A stretch of DNA of 64,000 bases from Streptomyces sp. NBC_00335 (GTDB lineage: Bacteria; Actinomycetota; Actinomycetes; Streptomycetales; Streptomycetaceae), in assembly GCF_036127095.1 (NCBI RefSeq), contig NZ_CP108006.1:7741501-7805500 (forward strand). The letters run 5' to 3'. The notes beneath the pieces are model-generated. The model searched no databases. It was given only the letters and a program-made list of their open reading frames with translations, and had not been told where the DNA came from. Made by a program: the position numbers and the translations under genes. Shown in pieces: positions 50,017-58,017 of this stretch; positions within the stretch are counted from its first letter, which is position 1; each line of letters starts with the position of its first letter.

Positions 50017-51420
50017 ATGACCGAAGCCCCCGCGCCCGGCAACGAACCCCAGTCCCCGGAGCCGAAGCACCCGCCGGGCCACGCACACCACCCCGGATCG
50101 GGTTCCGGTCCGGACCCGGCCTCGGCTCCGGCCCCCGTGCCGGCTCCGGCCCCCGTGCCGGACCCGGCCCCCGTGCCGGACCCGGGCTCGGGTCCCGACT
50201 CCGTCGCCGGGTGGCGCGGATGGGGAGCCGTCGGGGCGGTGGCGCTCGGGATCTTCTGCCTCATCACCTCCGAGTTGCTGCCCGTGGGCCTGCTCACCCC
50301 CGTGGGCGCCGACCTCGGTGTGTCCGACGGCACCGCCGGGCTCATGGTCACCGTGCCGGGGCTGGTCGCGGGGCTCTGCGCGCCCCTCGTCACCGTCGGC
50401 GCCGGCCGCCTCGACCGGCGGTGGGTGCTGGTCGTGCTGATCGCCCTGATGGCCGTCGCCAACCTGATCGCCGCCGTGGCGCAGGACTTCGGGGTGCTGC
50501 TGGCCGCCCGGCTGCTCGTAGGGGTCAGCGTCGGCGGCTTCTGGGCCATAGCCGGCGGCCTCGCCGTCCGCCTCGTCCCCGCCCACCACGTAGGCCGGGC
50601 CACCGCGCTCGTCTTCGGCGGAGTCCCCACCGCCTCGGTGCTCGGAGTCCCCGCCGGCACCCTGCTCGGCGAACTCGGCGGCTGGCGCTTCGCCTTCGCG
50701 GCCGTGGGCGGGCTCGGAGTCCTCACCCTGGCCGCACTGCTCCTGCTGCTCCCGCCGCTGCCCCCGACCCGGACCATCACCTTCGCCCAGCTCCCCGCCC
50801 TGCTGCGGCGCAACCGCGCGGTCCGGGCCGGGGTCGCCGTCACCTTCCTGGTGGTGACGGGGCAGTTCGCGGCCTACACGTTCGTACGGCCGATCCTGCA
50901 GGACGTGTCCGGGGTGAACGCCGCCTACGTGAGCACCCTCCTCCTCGGGTACGGAGTCGCGGGCGTGGCGGGCAACTTCCTGGCGGGAGCGCGCGACCCG
51001 TACCGCACGCTGTTCACCGTCAGTGCCTCCCTCACCGTGATCCTGGCGTTGATCGCCCTGGTGCCGGGAGCGGTCGCCGGGACGGTGCTCCTGCTGGCCT
51101 GGGGGCTGGTGTACGGCGGGGTCTCGGTCAGCCTCCAGAGCTGGATGATCAAGGCCGCACCGGACGACGCGGAGGCCGCTTCCTCGCTGATGGTGGCGAT
51201 GTTCAACCTGGCGATCGCCGCGGGCGCGTTGTCCGGCGGTCTCGCGGTCGACGGCATCTCGGTTCCCGCGGCCCCGCTGGCCGGAGCCGCCCTGATGGCC
51301 CTGGCCGCCGTCACCGTCCGGGTCACCTCGACCTCCCGCACGGCCGCGCACGCGGTCATGGGCGCGGGCGCGCCGGCCGCCGCCGGTGTTCGCGACGCTT
51401 CACCTGCCGACCGGCGGTAA
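50017..51420 (+). CDS. MFS efflux transporter (AraJ-type) with Pro-rich N-terminus
   Basis: A 467-residue membrane protein with 12 predicted helices from about residue 72 on. MFS motif A-like segment GAGRLDRRWVLV after helix 2 and RLLVGVSVGGFWAIAGGLAVRLVP in helices 4-5 match the AraJ/PbuE arabinose-efflux-like group of drug or sugar exporters. The first 70 residues are cytoplasmic low-complexity (PAPVPAPAPVPDPAPVPDPGSG) encoded by a CCGGCTCCGGCC-type microsatellite. The hairpin 51485-51507 follows. Substrate unknown; the MerR drug-sensor gene upstream may regulate it. Confidence 0.85.
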   Translation: MTEAPAPGNEPQSPEPKHPPGHAHHPGSGSGPDPASAPAPVPAPAPVPDPAPVPDPGSGPDSVAGWRGWGAVGAVALGIFCLITSELLPVGLLTPVGADLGVSDGTAGLMVTVPGLVAGLCAPLVTVGAGRLDRRWVLVVLIALMAVANLIAAVAQDFGVLLAARLLVGVSVGGFWAIAGGLAVRLVPAHHVGRATALVFGGVPTASVLGVPAGTLLGELGGWRFAFAAVGGLGVLTLAALLLLLPPLPPTRTITFAQLPALLRRNRAVRAGVAVTFLVVTGQFAAYTFVRPILQDVSGVNAAYVSTLLLGYGVAGVAGNFLAGARDPYRTLFTVSASLTVILALIALVPGAVAGTVLLLAWGLVYGGVSVSLQSWMIKAAPDDAEAASSLMVAMFNLAIAAGALSGGLAVDGISVPAAPLAGAALMALAAVTVRVTSTSRTAAHAVMGAGAPAAAGVRDASPADRR

Positions 51421-51484
51421 AGGCAGCAGCGGCGATGGGGTCGACGGGGTCGATGGGTCAGCGGTGCGACCTGGGGCCGGAGTT

Positions 51485-51507
51485 GACCGTCCGCAATCCG
51501 GACGGTC
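51485..51507 (+). terminator. Hairpin GACCGTCCG-caatc-CGGACGGTC
   Basis: Perfect 9-bp arms, 65 bases after the MFS stop. Confidence 0.6.
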
Positions 51508-51726
51508 GACCACCCGGCCTGGCAGGGGAACCTTTCCCCACGGGATGATTCCGGTGAAGAGGTCATGCCCAGACGGGGCGGATGGGGTGGATCGGACATC
51601 CGGCTTGACCTGGGGCATCTCCTGGAGAAAGAGTGCGCCGGTCGAACACAGTCATCCGGACCGACCTGCCCGCGACGTCCGGACGGCCGGCACCACCGCA
51701 CGAGCCGCACCTCGGAGACACCGCAC

Positions 51727-52065
51727 ATGCCCATACCCGCCCGCTCCGCCCGATCCGCCCGGCGGCGCCCGGACGGCTCGTACCTCCGGCTGACCGGTAC
51801 GGACCCACGGTGCGGCAGCTTCGCCGTACCGGCAGTGCCGACCGTGGAGCCGGAGGGCGTGAAGGCGGACACGGGCCCGGTCGGGGGCGCTCCCGAAGGC
51901 CCCGGCCCCGGCCTTGAGCCCGGCCCCGGCCAAGGCGTGGGCGGTCCGCGCCGCGCGCCCTCCCCGACCCGCGCGGGCATGACCGCGCCCCCGGCGATCG
52001 GCGGTGCCCGTGTTCCGGCCGCCGGCGTCGGACCGGTCCTGGCCGCCCGGCGGCGCAGGGCCTGA
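51727..52065 (+). CDS. Doubtful small ORF, 112 aa
   Basis: The only candidate gene in the stretch 51421-52130. ATG 51727 has GGAG about 12 bases upstream and GC3 bias is moderate. The product is low-complexity (GPVGGAPEGPGPGLEPGPGQG), with no domain, signal or membrane helix. It could be non-coding; the rest of the stretch holds the hairpin at 51485-51507 and nothing else recognised. Confidence 0.25.
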   Translation: MPIPARSARSARRRPDGSYLRLTGTDPRCGSFAVPAVPTVEPEGVKADTGPVGGAPEGPGPGLEPGPGQGVGGPRRAPSPTRAGMTAPPAIGGARVPAAGVGPVLAARRRRA

Positions 52066-52130
52066 CCGGCCGGGTACGGGGGCCGACACCGCACCGCCGC
52101 GCCGGTCCCCGTACCCACCGGGAGACAACC

Positions 52131-52922
52131 GTGTTCCCTGACCTCGATGAGAGTGGGCTCGTGCCCGACGACGACCGCTTGCTCGTACGCCCCTACGTGG
52201 CCCCCTCGGGCCCGCTGCCCGGTTCCTCCGGGCCCGCCTGGCCCGAGGAGTCCGGGCGGATGACCGTACCGACGCGCTTCGGGCCGCCCGCCGAGGCGCC
52301 CGGGTCTCCTCGCGTACCCGTGTGGGAATCCGTTCCCTCACGGCAGGCCGTACCCTCGGCGGCCCCCGCCGGCGAACGGCGCGGCAGCCGCCTGCCGTTG
52401 CTCGGACTCGCCCTGCTCGCACTCGGGGCGGCGGGGGCCCTCGCGTTCCTCCTGCGCGGCCCCGACCGGGAGCCGCCGCGCGCCGTGGTCCCGCCGGGCC
52501 TGTCGGTGCCGGTCCTCCCCGCGCGCAGCCCGGGGGCGGGCGAGGAGTCCGCCCCGGCCGTGGAGTCCGTACGCCCGCCCGAGCCCGCAGCCCCGTCGGC
52601 GACGGCTCCGACCGGCGCCGTCCAGCCCCCTGCCGGCCCTTCGGCGGATCCGAGCCGGGACCCGAAGCCGACGGGCCCGGCGCGCAGGCGCCCGACGCCG
52701 GACGGGGACGGGACCCTGCGCCCGGGTGACCGCGGTGCCGAGGTGCTCGCCCTGCAGGAACGGCTCCACGCGCAGGGGTTCACGTACGTCTCCCTCACCG
52801 GGGTGTACGACGAGCAGACCCGGCGCGGAGTCCACCAGCTCCAGCAGAACAGGAGCATCAAGGGCGACCCGCCGGGCATCTACGGACCGGCCACCCGCGC
52901 GGCCTTCGACATCGAGGACTGA
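52131..52922 (+). CDS. Membrane-anchored peptidoglycan-binding protein
   Basis: A 263-residue type-II-like membrane protein: cytoplasmic N-terminus of about 85 residues, one helix RLPLLGLALLALGAAGALAFLL, then a Pro-rich extracellular linker of about 75 residues. A C-terminal PG_binding_1 domain follows: LRPGDRGAEVLALQERLHAQGFTYVSLTGVYDEQTRRGVHQLQQNRSIKGDPPGIYGPATRAAF. It probably tethers the membrane to the wall. GTG 52131 has GGGAG about 7 bases upstream. No lytic domain is present. Confidence 0.85.
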   Translation: MFPDLDESGLVPDDDRLLVRPYVAPSGPLPGSSGPAWPEESGRMTVPTRFGPPAEAPGSPRVPVWESVPSRQAVPSAAPAGERRGSRLPLLGLALLALGAAGALAFLLRGPDREPPRAVVPPGLSVPVLPARSPGAGEESAPAVESVRPPEPAAPSATAPTGAVQPPAGPSADPSRDPKPTGPARRRPTPDGDGTLRPGDRGAEVLALQERLHAQGFTYVSLTGVYDEQTRRGVHQLQQNRSIKGDPPGIYGPATRAAFDIED

Positions 52923-53080
52923 CGGCCACCACATGGTCATGGCTCGTGACCGGATGCCCCCGGGCGCGGTGAGAGTGGCGACCGACGCACGTTCCGTCAT
53001 CGGCGTGGCGCGCGAGGTGCCGGGCGCCACCGACTGGCTGCCCAGCACCTCCGCTCGAGTTCCTCGCCGCCGGAGCGGGT

Positions 53081-53824
53081 TCAGCGCCCGCCGGCGACGC
53101 GCATGACCGTACCGGTCGTGTACGCGGCGTCCGCGGACAGCAGCCAGGAGATCGCCGCGGCCACCTCCGCCGGCTGCCCGGCCCGGCCGAGCGGGATCTC
53201 GGCCGCCGCGAGCGCCGGGCGGTCGGGGTCACCCATGGCGGCGTGCATGTCGGTGTCGATGATGCCCGGGGCCACGGCGTTGACCCGGATGCCGTCCGGG
53301 CCCAACTCCTTGGCGAGGCCCAGGGTCAGGGTGTCGGTGGCGGCCTTCGTCGCGGCGTAGTGCACGTAGCGGCCGGGACTGCCGAGGGTGGCGGCCGCGG
53401 AGGAGACGTTGACGATCGCCCCGCCGCCCGACTCGGCCATGTCGCGGGCGGCCCGGCGGCAACAGAGCAGGTATCCGAGGAGATTCACGTCGAGCACGCG
53501 CCGCAGGTCCTCGACCCGGATGTCGGCGAGGCGGCCCGGGGTGCCGGTCACTCCGGCGTTGTTGACCAGTCCGGTCACCGCCCCGAGCTCGGCTCCGGCG
53601 ATGTCGAAGAGCCGCTCCACGCCGCACTCCTCGGAGGTGTCACCGCGCACGGTCACACACCGGCCTCCGGCCTCCCGCACAAGCTCGGCGGTGGCCTCGG
53701 CCGCCGCCTCGTCGCGGAGGTAGCCGAGGACGAGATCGTGCCCATCCGCGGCGAGCCGGACGCACGTGGCGGCGCCGATACCGCGACTGCCTCCGGTGAC
53801 GATGGTGACCGGACGACGTGACAT
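53081..53824 (-). CDS. SDR-family oxidoreductase (FabG-like)
   Basis: A 247-residue classical short-chain dehydrogenase. NAD(P) motif TGGSRGIG (residues 10-17), NNAG, catalytic Ser in VNVSSAAATLG and YxxxK in YVHYAATKAATDTLTL; VAPGIIDTDMHA completes the signature. Length fits. AGGAGG precedes ATG 53824. Likely acts on a beta-ketoacyl or sugar substrate; the neighbourhood gives no clue. Divergent from the ArsR/MFS pair across a 219-bp gap. Confidence 0.88.
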   Translation of the reverse strand: MSRRPVTIVTGGSRGIGAATCVRLAADGHDLVLGYLRDEAAAEATAELVREAGGRCVTVRGDTSEECGVERLFDIAGAELGAVTGLVNNAGVTGTPGRLADIRVEDLRRVLDVNLLGYLLCCRRAARDMAESGGGAIVNVSSAAATLGSPGRYVHYAATKAATDTLTLGLAKELGPDGIRVNAVAPGIIDTDMHAAMGDPDRPALAAAEIPLGRAGQPAEVAAAISWLLSADAAYTTGTVMRVAGGR

Positions 53825-54043
53825 ATGAGCCTCCTGCGTGATGCATTACCCCGTGTCGTGCCCACACCTGGGATCGCCGCAGGCTAACACCGCGACCTGT
53901 CGGACCAGCGAAAACGAACTCCGGAGCCTGCTGTCGGGGCTCGTGCCGGATGCCCCGTTGCCCTGTCAACAAGGCCTCGGTGAATGGCTGTTGGCTTCAC
54001 AACATCTCTTTTGAAACAACTCTTGTAGGTCTACGCTCAGCCC

Positions 54044-54658
54044 ATGGTCGCTTCCCCTGCCGCATCCGACGAGTCATCGGGACAGGACATCGAGCTCGAC
54101 ACGGCTGCCCTGCGCGTACTCGCCCACCCGTTGCGTCTGAACGTCCTCACCCTCCTGCGCGAGCGCGGTCCCTCCACCGCCACCCGGATTGCCGACGAAC
54201 TCGGCATCAACCCCGGCGCGGCCAGCTACCACCTGCGGCGCCTAGGGGCGGGCGGGCTCATCGTGGAGGAGCCAGGGCGCGGCACCGGACGCGAGCGGTG
54301 GTGGAAGTCCGCCCATCGCCAGTCGATCCACGATCCCGCGTCCGCGCCCGCCGAACAGCGCGAGGCCGGGCGTGCGTACGCGCAGGCGGTCGCCCTCGCC
54401 GCGGCGGATCGCTTGCGCAGGGCCGCGCACGAGGTACCGCTGCTGCCTAGGGAATGGCTCGACGTCGCCACGTACAGCGACTTCCTCCTGTACCTGACCC
54501 CGGGCGACGTGGACCGGATGCGGGCCGAGATCTTCCAGGTGATCTCGCGATATCGCCATGGAGCGGACGAGGCGCCCGAAGGGTCCTCTCCGGTGGCGCT
54601 CCAAGTGCAGGCGTTTCCGGTACCGGGTACGGCCCAGCCGTCGGCGTCCGGCGCGTGA
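54044..54658 (+). CDS. ArsR-type helix-turn-helix regulator
   Basis: A 204-residue regulator. wHTH at about 22-80: LDTAALRVLAHPLRLNVLTLLRERGPSTATRIADELGINPGAASYHLRRLGAGGLI. The C-terminal half is helical with EWLDVATYSDFLLYLTPGDVDRMRAEIFQVISRY, the layout of HTH_20-type regulators paired with MFS exporters. No metal-binding cysteines, so it is not a metal sensor. Upstream, AACATCTCTT and AACAACTCTT (54001-54024) form a 14-bp-spaced direct repeat in an unusually AT-rich stretch, a possible promoter/operator. Overlaps the MFS gene by GTGA. Confidence 0.85.
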   Translation: MVASPAASDESSGQDIELDTAALRVLAHPLRLNVLTLLRERGPSTATRIADELGINPGAASYHLRRLGAGGLIVEEPGRGTGRERWWKSAHRQSIHDPASAPAEQREAGRAYAQAVALAAADRLRRAAHEVPLLPREWLDVATYSDFLLYLTPGDVDRMRAEIFQVISRYRHGADEAPEGSSPVALQVQAFPVPGTAQPSASGA

Positions 54659-55902
54659 ACGCGCACGGCATGGCGGCGTCCGTGTCCGCGCGGCCCGCCC
54701 ACCGGGACGCCAACGTCCTGCGCTGGCTCGGCGCGTACACCGCTTCGGTCGCGGGCGACGTCGTGTACTTCCTCGCGCTGTCCTGGGCCGCCGTACGCGT
54801 CGGGGGGCCGTCGCAGGTGGGCCTGGTGGTCGCTGCCGGGGCGCTTCCCCGTGCGGTGCTCATGCTCGGCGGTGGTGTGGTGGCCGACCGGTTCGGGCCG
54901 CGCCGGGTTGCCGTCATCAGTGACGCGGTCCGCTGTGCGGTGATCATCGCGGCTGCCGCGGCACTTGCGTCGGCATCGCCGAACCTGTGGTTGCTGGTCG
55001 CTGTCGCGTTGGTCTTCGGCGTGGTCGACGCGGTGTTCATGCCGGCGGTGGGCGCGCTCCCGCCGCTCATCACGGCACCCGCACAGCTCGCCAGGGTCCA
55101 GGGGATGCGCGGGCTGTCGATCCGGCTGAGCAACACGGTCGGGCCCCTTCTGGCAGCAGCCGTTCTGGTGATCGGCGGTGCGGCCGGTGGGTTCACGGCC
55201 GCAGGCATCCTCTTCGCCCTCTCGCTCGCGACCCTGCTCACCGTGCGGACCGCTCCTTCGGCGCAGGCATCTCAACGCGCCTCCGCCTGGCGCGAGCTGG
55301 GTGACGGACTGCGCTACGTCCGCCGCCACCGGATGCTCGTCCCGCTGGTCGCGCTGATCGGGCTGGGCGAGATGTGCTTCAGCGGACCGGTGGCCACCGG
55401 CTTGGTACTCCTGGCCGACGAGCGCGGCTGGGGCGCCTCGGGCATGGGCTGGATCGCGAGCGCGTTCAGCATCGGAGGCGCGGCCTCGGCCTTGCTGCTC
55501 ACCGTCTCGACCCGGATACCGTGCGCCGGGCGGGCGATGTGCGCGGCGCTGCTCGTCACTGCCGCGGGAGCGGCCGCCTTGGGGCAGGTGTCCTCGCTGT
55601 CCGTCGCCGTCGCGCTCGGTTCCCTGATCGGGCTGACCAGCGGGTTCACGGCCACCGTCACCGGCGCGCTGCTCCAGACGGCGACGGAGCCCCGCTACCT
55701 CGGACGGGTCACTTCCGTGACGACCCTGTGCACGCTGGGCCTTGCCCCCGTGCTCTTCCCCGCGGTCGGCGTCACGGTGGAGCTGTGGGGAGCGGGCGTG
55801 CTCTTCCTCGGATGCGGCGCGATCTGCCTGCTCGCAGCAGCACTGGGCCTCGCCGTCCCCGTGACCCGACGAGCCGAACTCCTCGTGCCCAAGTCCGAGT
55901 AG
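54655..55902 (+). CDS. MFS transporter coupled to the ArsR-type regulator
   Basis: A 415-residue membrane protein with about 12 helices. WLGAYTASVAGDVVYFLALSWAAVRVGG and motif A-like GGVVADRFGPRRVAVISD are typical of the enterobactin-exporter/MefA-like (EntS-like) MFS group. Predicted to export a small molecule or antibiotic, under control of the overlapping ArsR-type gene. GTG 54655 shares bases with the regulator's stop. No biosynthetic genes nearby. Confidence 0.86.
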   Translation: MNAHGMAASVSARPAHRDANVLRWLGAYTASVAGDVVYFLALSWAAVRVGGPSQVGLVVAAGALPRAVLMLGGGVVADRFGPRRVAVISDAVRCAVIIAAAAALASASPNLWLLVAVALVFGVVDAVFMPAVGALPPLITAPAQLARVQGMRGLSIRLSNTVGPLLAAAVLVIGGAAGGFTAAGILFALSLATLLTVRTAPSAQASQRASAWRELGDGLRYVRRHRMLVPLVALIGLGEMCFSGPVATGLVLLADERGWGASGMGWIASAFSIGGAASALLLTVSTRIPCAGRAMCAALLVTAAGAAALGQVSSLSVAVALGSLIGLTSGFTATVTGALLQTATEPRYLGRVTSVTTLCTLGLAPVLFPAVGVTVELWGAGVLFLGCGAICLLAAALGLAVPVTRRAELLVPKSE

Positions 55903-56125
55903 CCCGAGGCCGTCGACCGTTGATCCGGTGCGCCGGCTCGCGGACGGGGCGGCGGCGGAGGCGGACCCGGGGGAGCGGGTGACGGCGTACGTACGGATCC
56001 CCGCGCGGGCCCTCCGGCACTGGTCCCCGCAGGCCGGGGGCTGGACGGCGGAGCCGGGGCGGTTCACCGTCCCGGCCGGTCGCAGCGCGGGCGACCTGCC
56101 GCTCCGGGGGGCGATCGAGGTCTGA
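55903..56125 (+). pseudogene. C-terminal remnant of a GH3 beta-glucosidase
   Basis: An open frame directly before the LacI gene encodes PGERVTAYVRIPARALRHWSPQAGGWTAEPGRFTVPAGRSAGDLPLRGAIEV, the last strands of the fibronectin-III-like domain that ends family-3 glycoside hydrolases. Only about 70 residues remain, without a plausible start or any of the catalytic domains; the MFS gene occupies the upstream DNA. It looks like a deletion scar of a bgl gene whose LacI regulator survived. It could still be translated from GTG 55928 as a 65-residue peptide. Confidence 0.65.
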
Positions 56126-56159
56126 GTGAGGTGTGAGCGCGGGCGGCTACAGTGCCGCC

Positions 56160-57230
56160 ATGGACGCAGCGAGCACGGCCACCGGTACGGCCACGGGCAC
56201 AGGCACGGCCACGGGCACCGGCACCGGCACGCCCCCGACCCTGGAGGACGTGGCCCGCGCCGCCGGGGTGTCCCGGGCCACGGTGTCCCGCGTGGTGAAC
56301 GGGGTCCGCAATGTGGACCCCGCCATCCAGCAGGCGGTCCAGCAGGCCGTCACCGCGACCGGGTACGTGCCCAACCGCGCGGCCCGATCCCTGGTGACCC
56401 GGCGCTCGGGTGCGGTGGCGCTGGTGGTCTCGGGCGCGGGAGCGGACACCGGCCGGGTGTTCCAGGACCCCTTCTTCGGGCGGGTGGTCAGCGGGGTCGT
56501 ACGGGCCCTGCGCCCGCGCGGTGTGCATCCCGTGCTGCTGTTCGCCGACGGCGAGGCGGACCGCGCGCAGGTGCTCGCGTACCTCACTCAGGGCGGCGGC
56601 GACGGGGCCCTGCTCGTCACCACCGACGGCCGCGACCCGCTGCCCGGCCTGCTCGCGCGCGCCGGGCTGCCCACGGTGCTCTTCGCCCGCCCGGCGCCCG
56701 GGATCCCGTTGGACTGGGTCGACCTGCGCCACCGCGAAGGCGGGGCGCTGGCCGCGCGGCACCTCCTCGCCCGGGGCTGCCGGCGGCTCGTCGCGATCGG
56801 CGGACCGGCGGACGTCCCGGCGAGCCGGGACCGGTTGGCGGGCTTCCGGGAGGCGCTGGCCGGAACGGCGGTACGGGTGGCCGAGGCGGACTTCACGCTG
56901 GACGGCGGCGAGCAGGCGATGCGGGCCCTCCTGGCCGAACGCCCGCACCTGGACGGGGTGTTCGCGGCGAACGACCTGATGGCCCAAGGGGCCTGCCTGG
57001 TGCTGCGCGAACACGGCCGGCGGATCCCGGAGGACGTGGCGGTGGTCGGCTTCGACGACTCCGGCGCGGCGGTGGCATCCAGGCCCCGCCTGACGACGGT
57101 CCGCCAGCCCGTGGAGGAAATGGCGGCGGAGATGGTCCGCCTCCTCCTCGACCGCGTGTCCGGCACGGCGGCGACCGATCCGGTGGAAGTGCTCTTCGAC
57201 CCGGAACTGGTGGTCCGCGACTCGGCGTGA
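56160..57230 (+). CDS. LacI-family regulator
   Basis: A 356-residue repressor. A Thr/Gly/Ala repeat (TATGTGTATGTGTGT) lies before the HTH at about 22-70: PTLEDVARAAGVSRATVSRVVNGVRNVDPAIQQAVQQAVTATGYVPNRAARSLVT. The periplasmic-binding-like sugar domain follows: FARPAPG, FAANDLMAQGACLVLREHGRRIPEDVAVVGFDDSGAA. ATG 56160 lacks a clear site; GTG 56133 is an alternative. The repeat tail is encoded by a GGCACGGCCACG microsatellite. Downstream of a GH3 remnant, it probably once controlled beta-glucoside use and is now an orphan. Confidence 0.85.
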   Translation: MDAASTATGTATGTGTATGTGTGTPPTLEDVARAAGVSRATVSRVVNGVRNVDPAIQQAVQQAVTATGYVPNRAARSLVTRRSGAVALVVSGAGADTGRVFQDPFFGRVVSGVVRALRPRGVHPVLLFADGEADRAQVLAYLTQGGGDGALLVTTDGRDPLPGLLARAGLPTVLFARPAPGIPLDWVDLRHREGGALAARHLLARGCRRLVAIGGPADVPASRDRLAGFREALAGTAVRVAEADFTLDGGEQAMRALLAERPHLDGVFAANDLMAQGACLVLREHGRRIPEDVAVVGFDDSGAAVASRPRLTTVRQPVEEMAAEMVRLLLDRVSGTAATDPVEVLFDPELVVRDSA

Positions 57231-57370
57231 TCGCCGACCGCCGACTCCCGACGTGCTGAGCGGGTTCCTCGGTGTGCTCGGTCGCGGCCGGCGGGCTGGG
57301 ATCCGGCGCCCTTGGGCGTCCACGGTAAGGGGCTTCCCGGGTGGTGCGGGTGGTGCCCGGGCGGGCGGGC

Positions 57371-57886
57371 TCAGCAGTCGAAGGCCGACCAGCAGATGTC
57401 GTTGCGCAACCTCTGGTCGTCGAGCACGAGTTCGCGGATCGCCTCCGGGAGCTGGTCGCGCTGCCACCGGCACTCCTGGCGCCCGGCGGCCTCGCCCTCG
57501 GCTGGCGGTGCGGCAGCGCGTGCCGCCTTGATCGCATAGGCGGCCGCCCCGAGTTCGTGCGCGGCGACGTGGGCGACGGCCCCGGCCTGGCCGGCGGCGT
57601 AGGCGGCGTGCCGTGCCGCACCGCGCAGGTCCCTGGCCGCGCCCATCGCATGGCCGCCCGCCGCGCGTGACTGCGTCATCGTGACCTCGCCGCGCACCCA
57701 CGCGCGGGCGTGCTCGATCGCCTGACGCGGTCGCGGATCCTCGGGCCGGGCAGCCTCGAACAGGCCGAGGACGTGCTCCGCGCAGGATGCCGCCCACAGG
57801 GCGAGGAGGTGGTGGTCCGGATCGGTGAGGGTCCCGCCCCGGCGGATCGTCACGAAGCGGGGGTCCCGGATCTTCGGGAGGATCAT
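57371..57886 (-). CDS. Imm-5-like putative immunity protein
   Basis: A 171-residue helical protein: MILPKIRDPRFVTIRRGGTLTDPDHHLLALWAASCAEHVLGLFE, RPRQAIEHARAWVRGEV, GGHAMGAARDLRGAARHAAYAAGQAGAVAHVAAHELGAAAYAIKAARAAAP. This is the 'putative immunity protein' (Imm-5-like) family that I recall as widespread in Streptomyces; relatives are sometimes misnamed exonuclease SbcC. AAGGAG precedes ATG 57886. No toxin with polymorphic C-terminus is adjacent, so an immunity role is unproven. Confidence 0.7.
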   Translation of the reverse strand: MILPKIRDPRFVTIRRGGTLTDPDHHLLALWAASCAEHVLGLFEAARPEDPRPRQAIEHARAWVRGEVTMTQSRAAGGHAMGAARDLRGAARHAAYAAGQAGAVAHVAAHELGAAAYAIKAARAAAPPAEGEAAGRQECRWQRDQLPEAIRELVLDDQRLRNDICWSAFDC

Positions 57887-58017
57887 GGTGGGCGCTCCTT
57901 GGCCTGGCCGGCCGCCAGAGTACGCCGGGCAGGTCCGCGAGCGCCCGGCTTCGCCCGCCATCCGATGCCGCCCACCCTGCCCCGCACGGCACCCCACCGC
58001 ACAGCCCCGCCCCGCCC

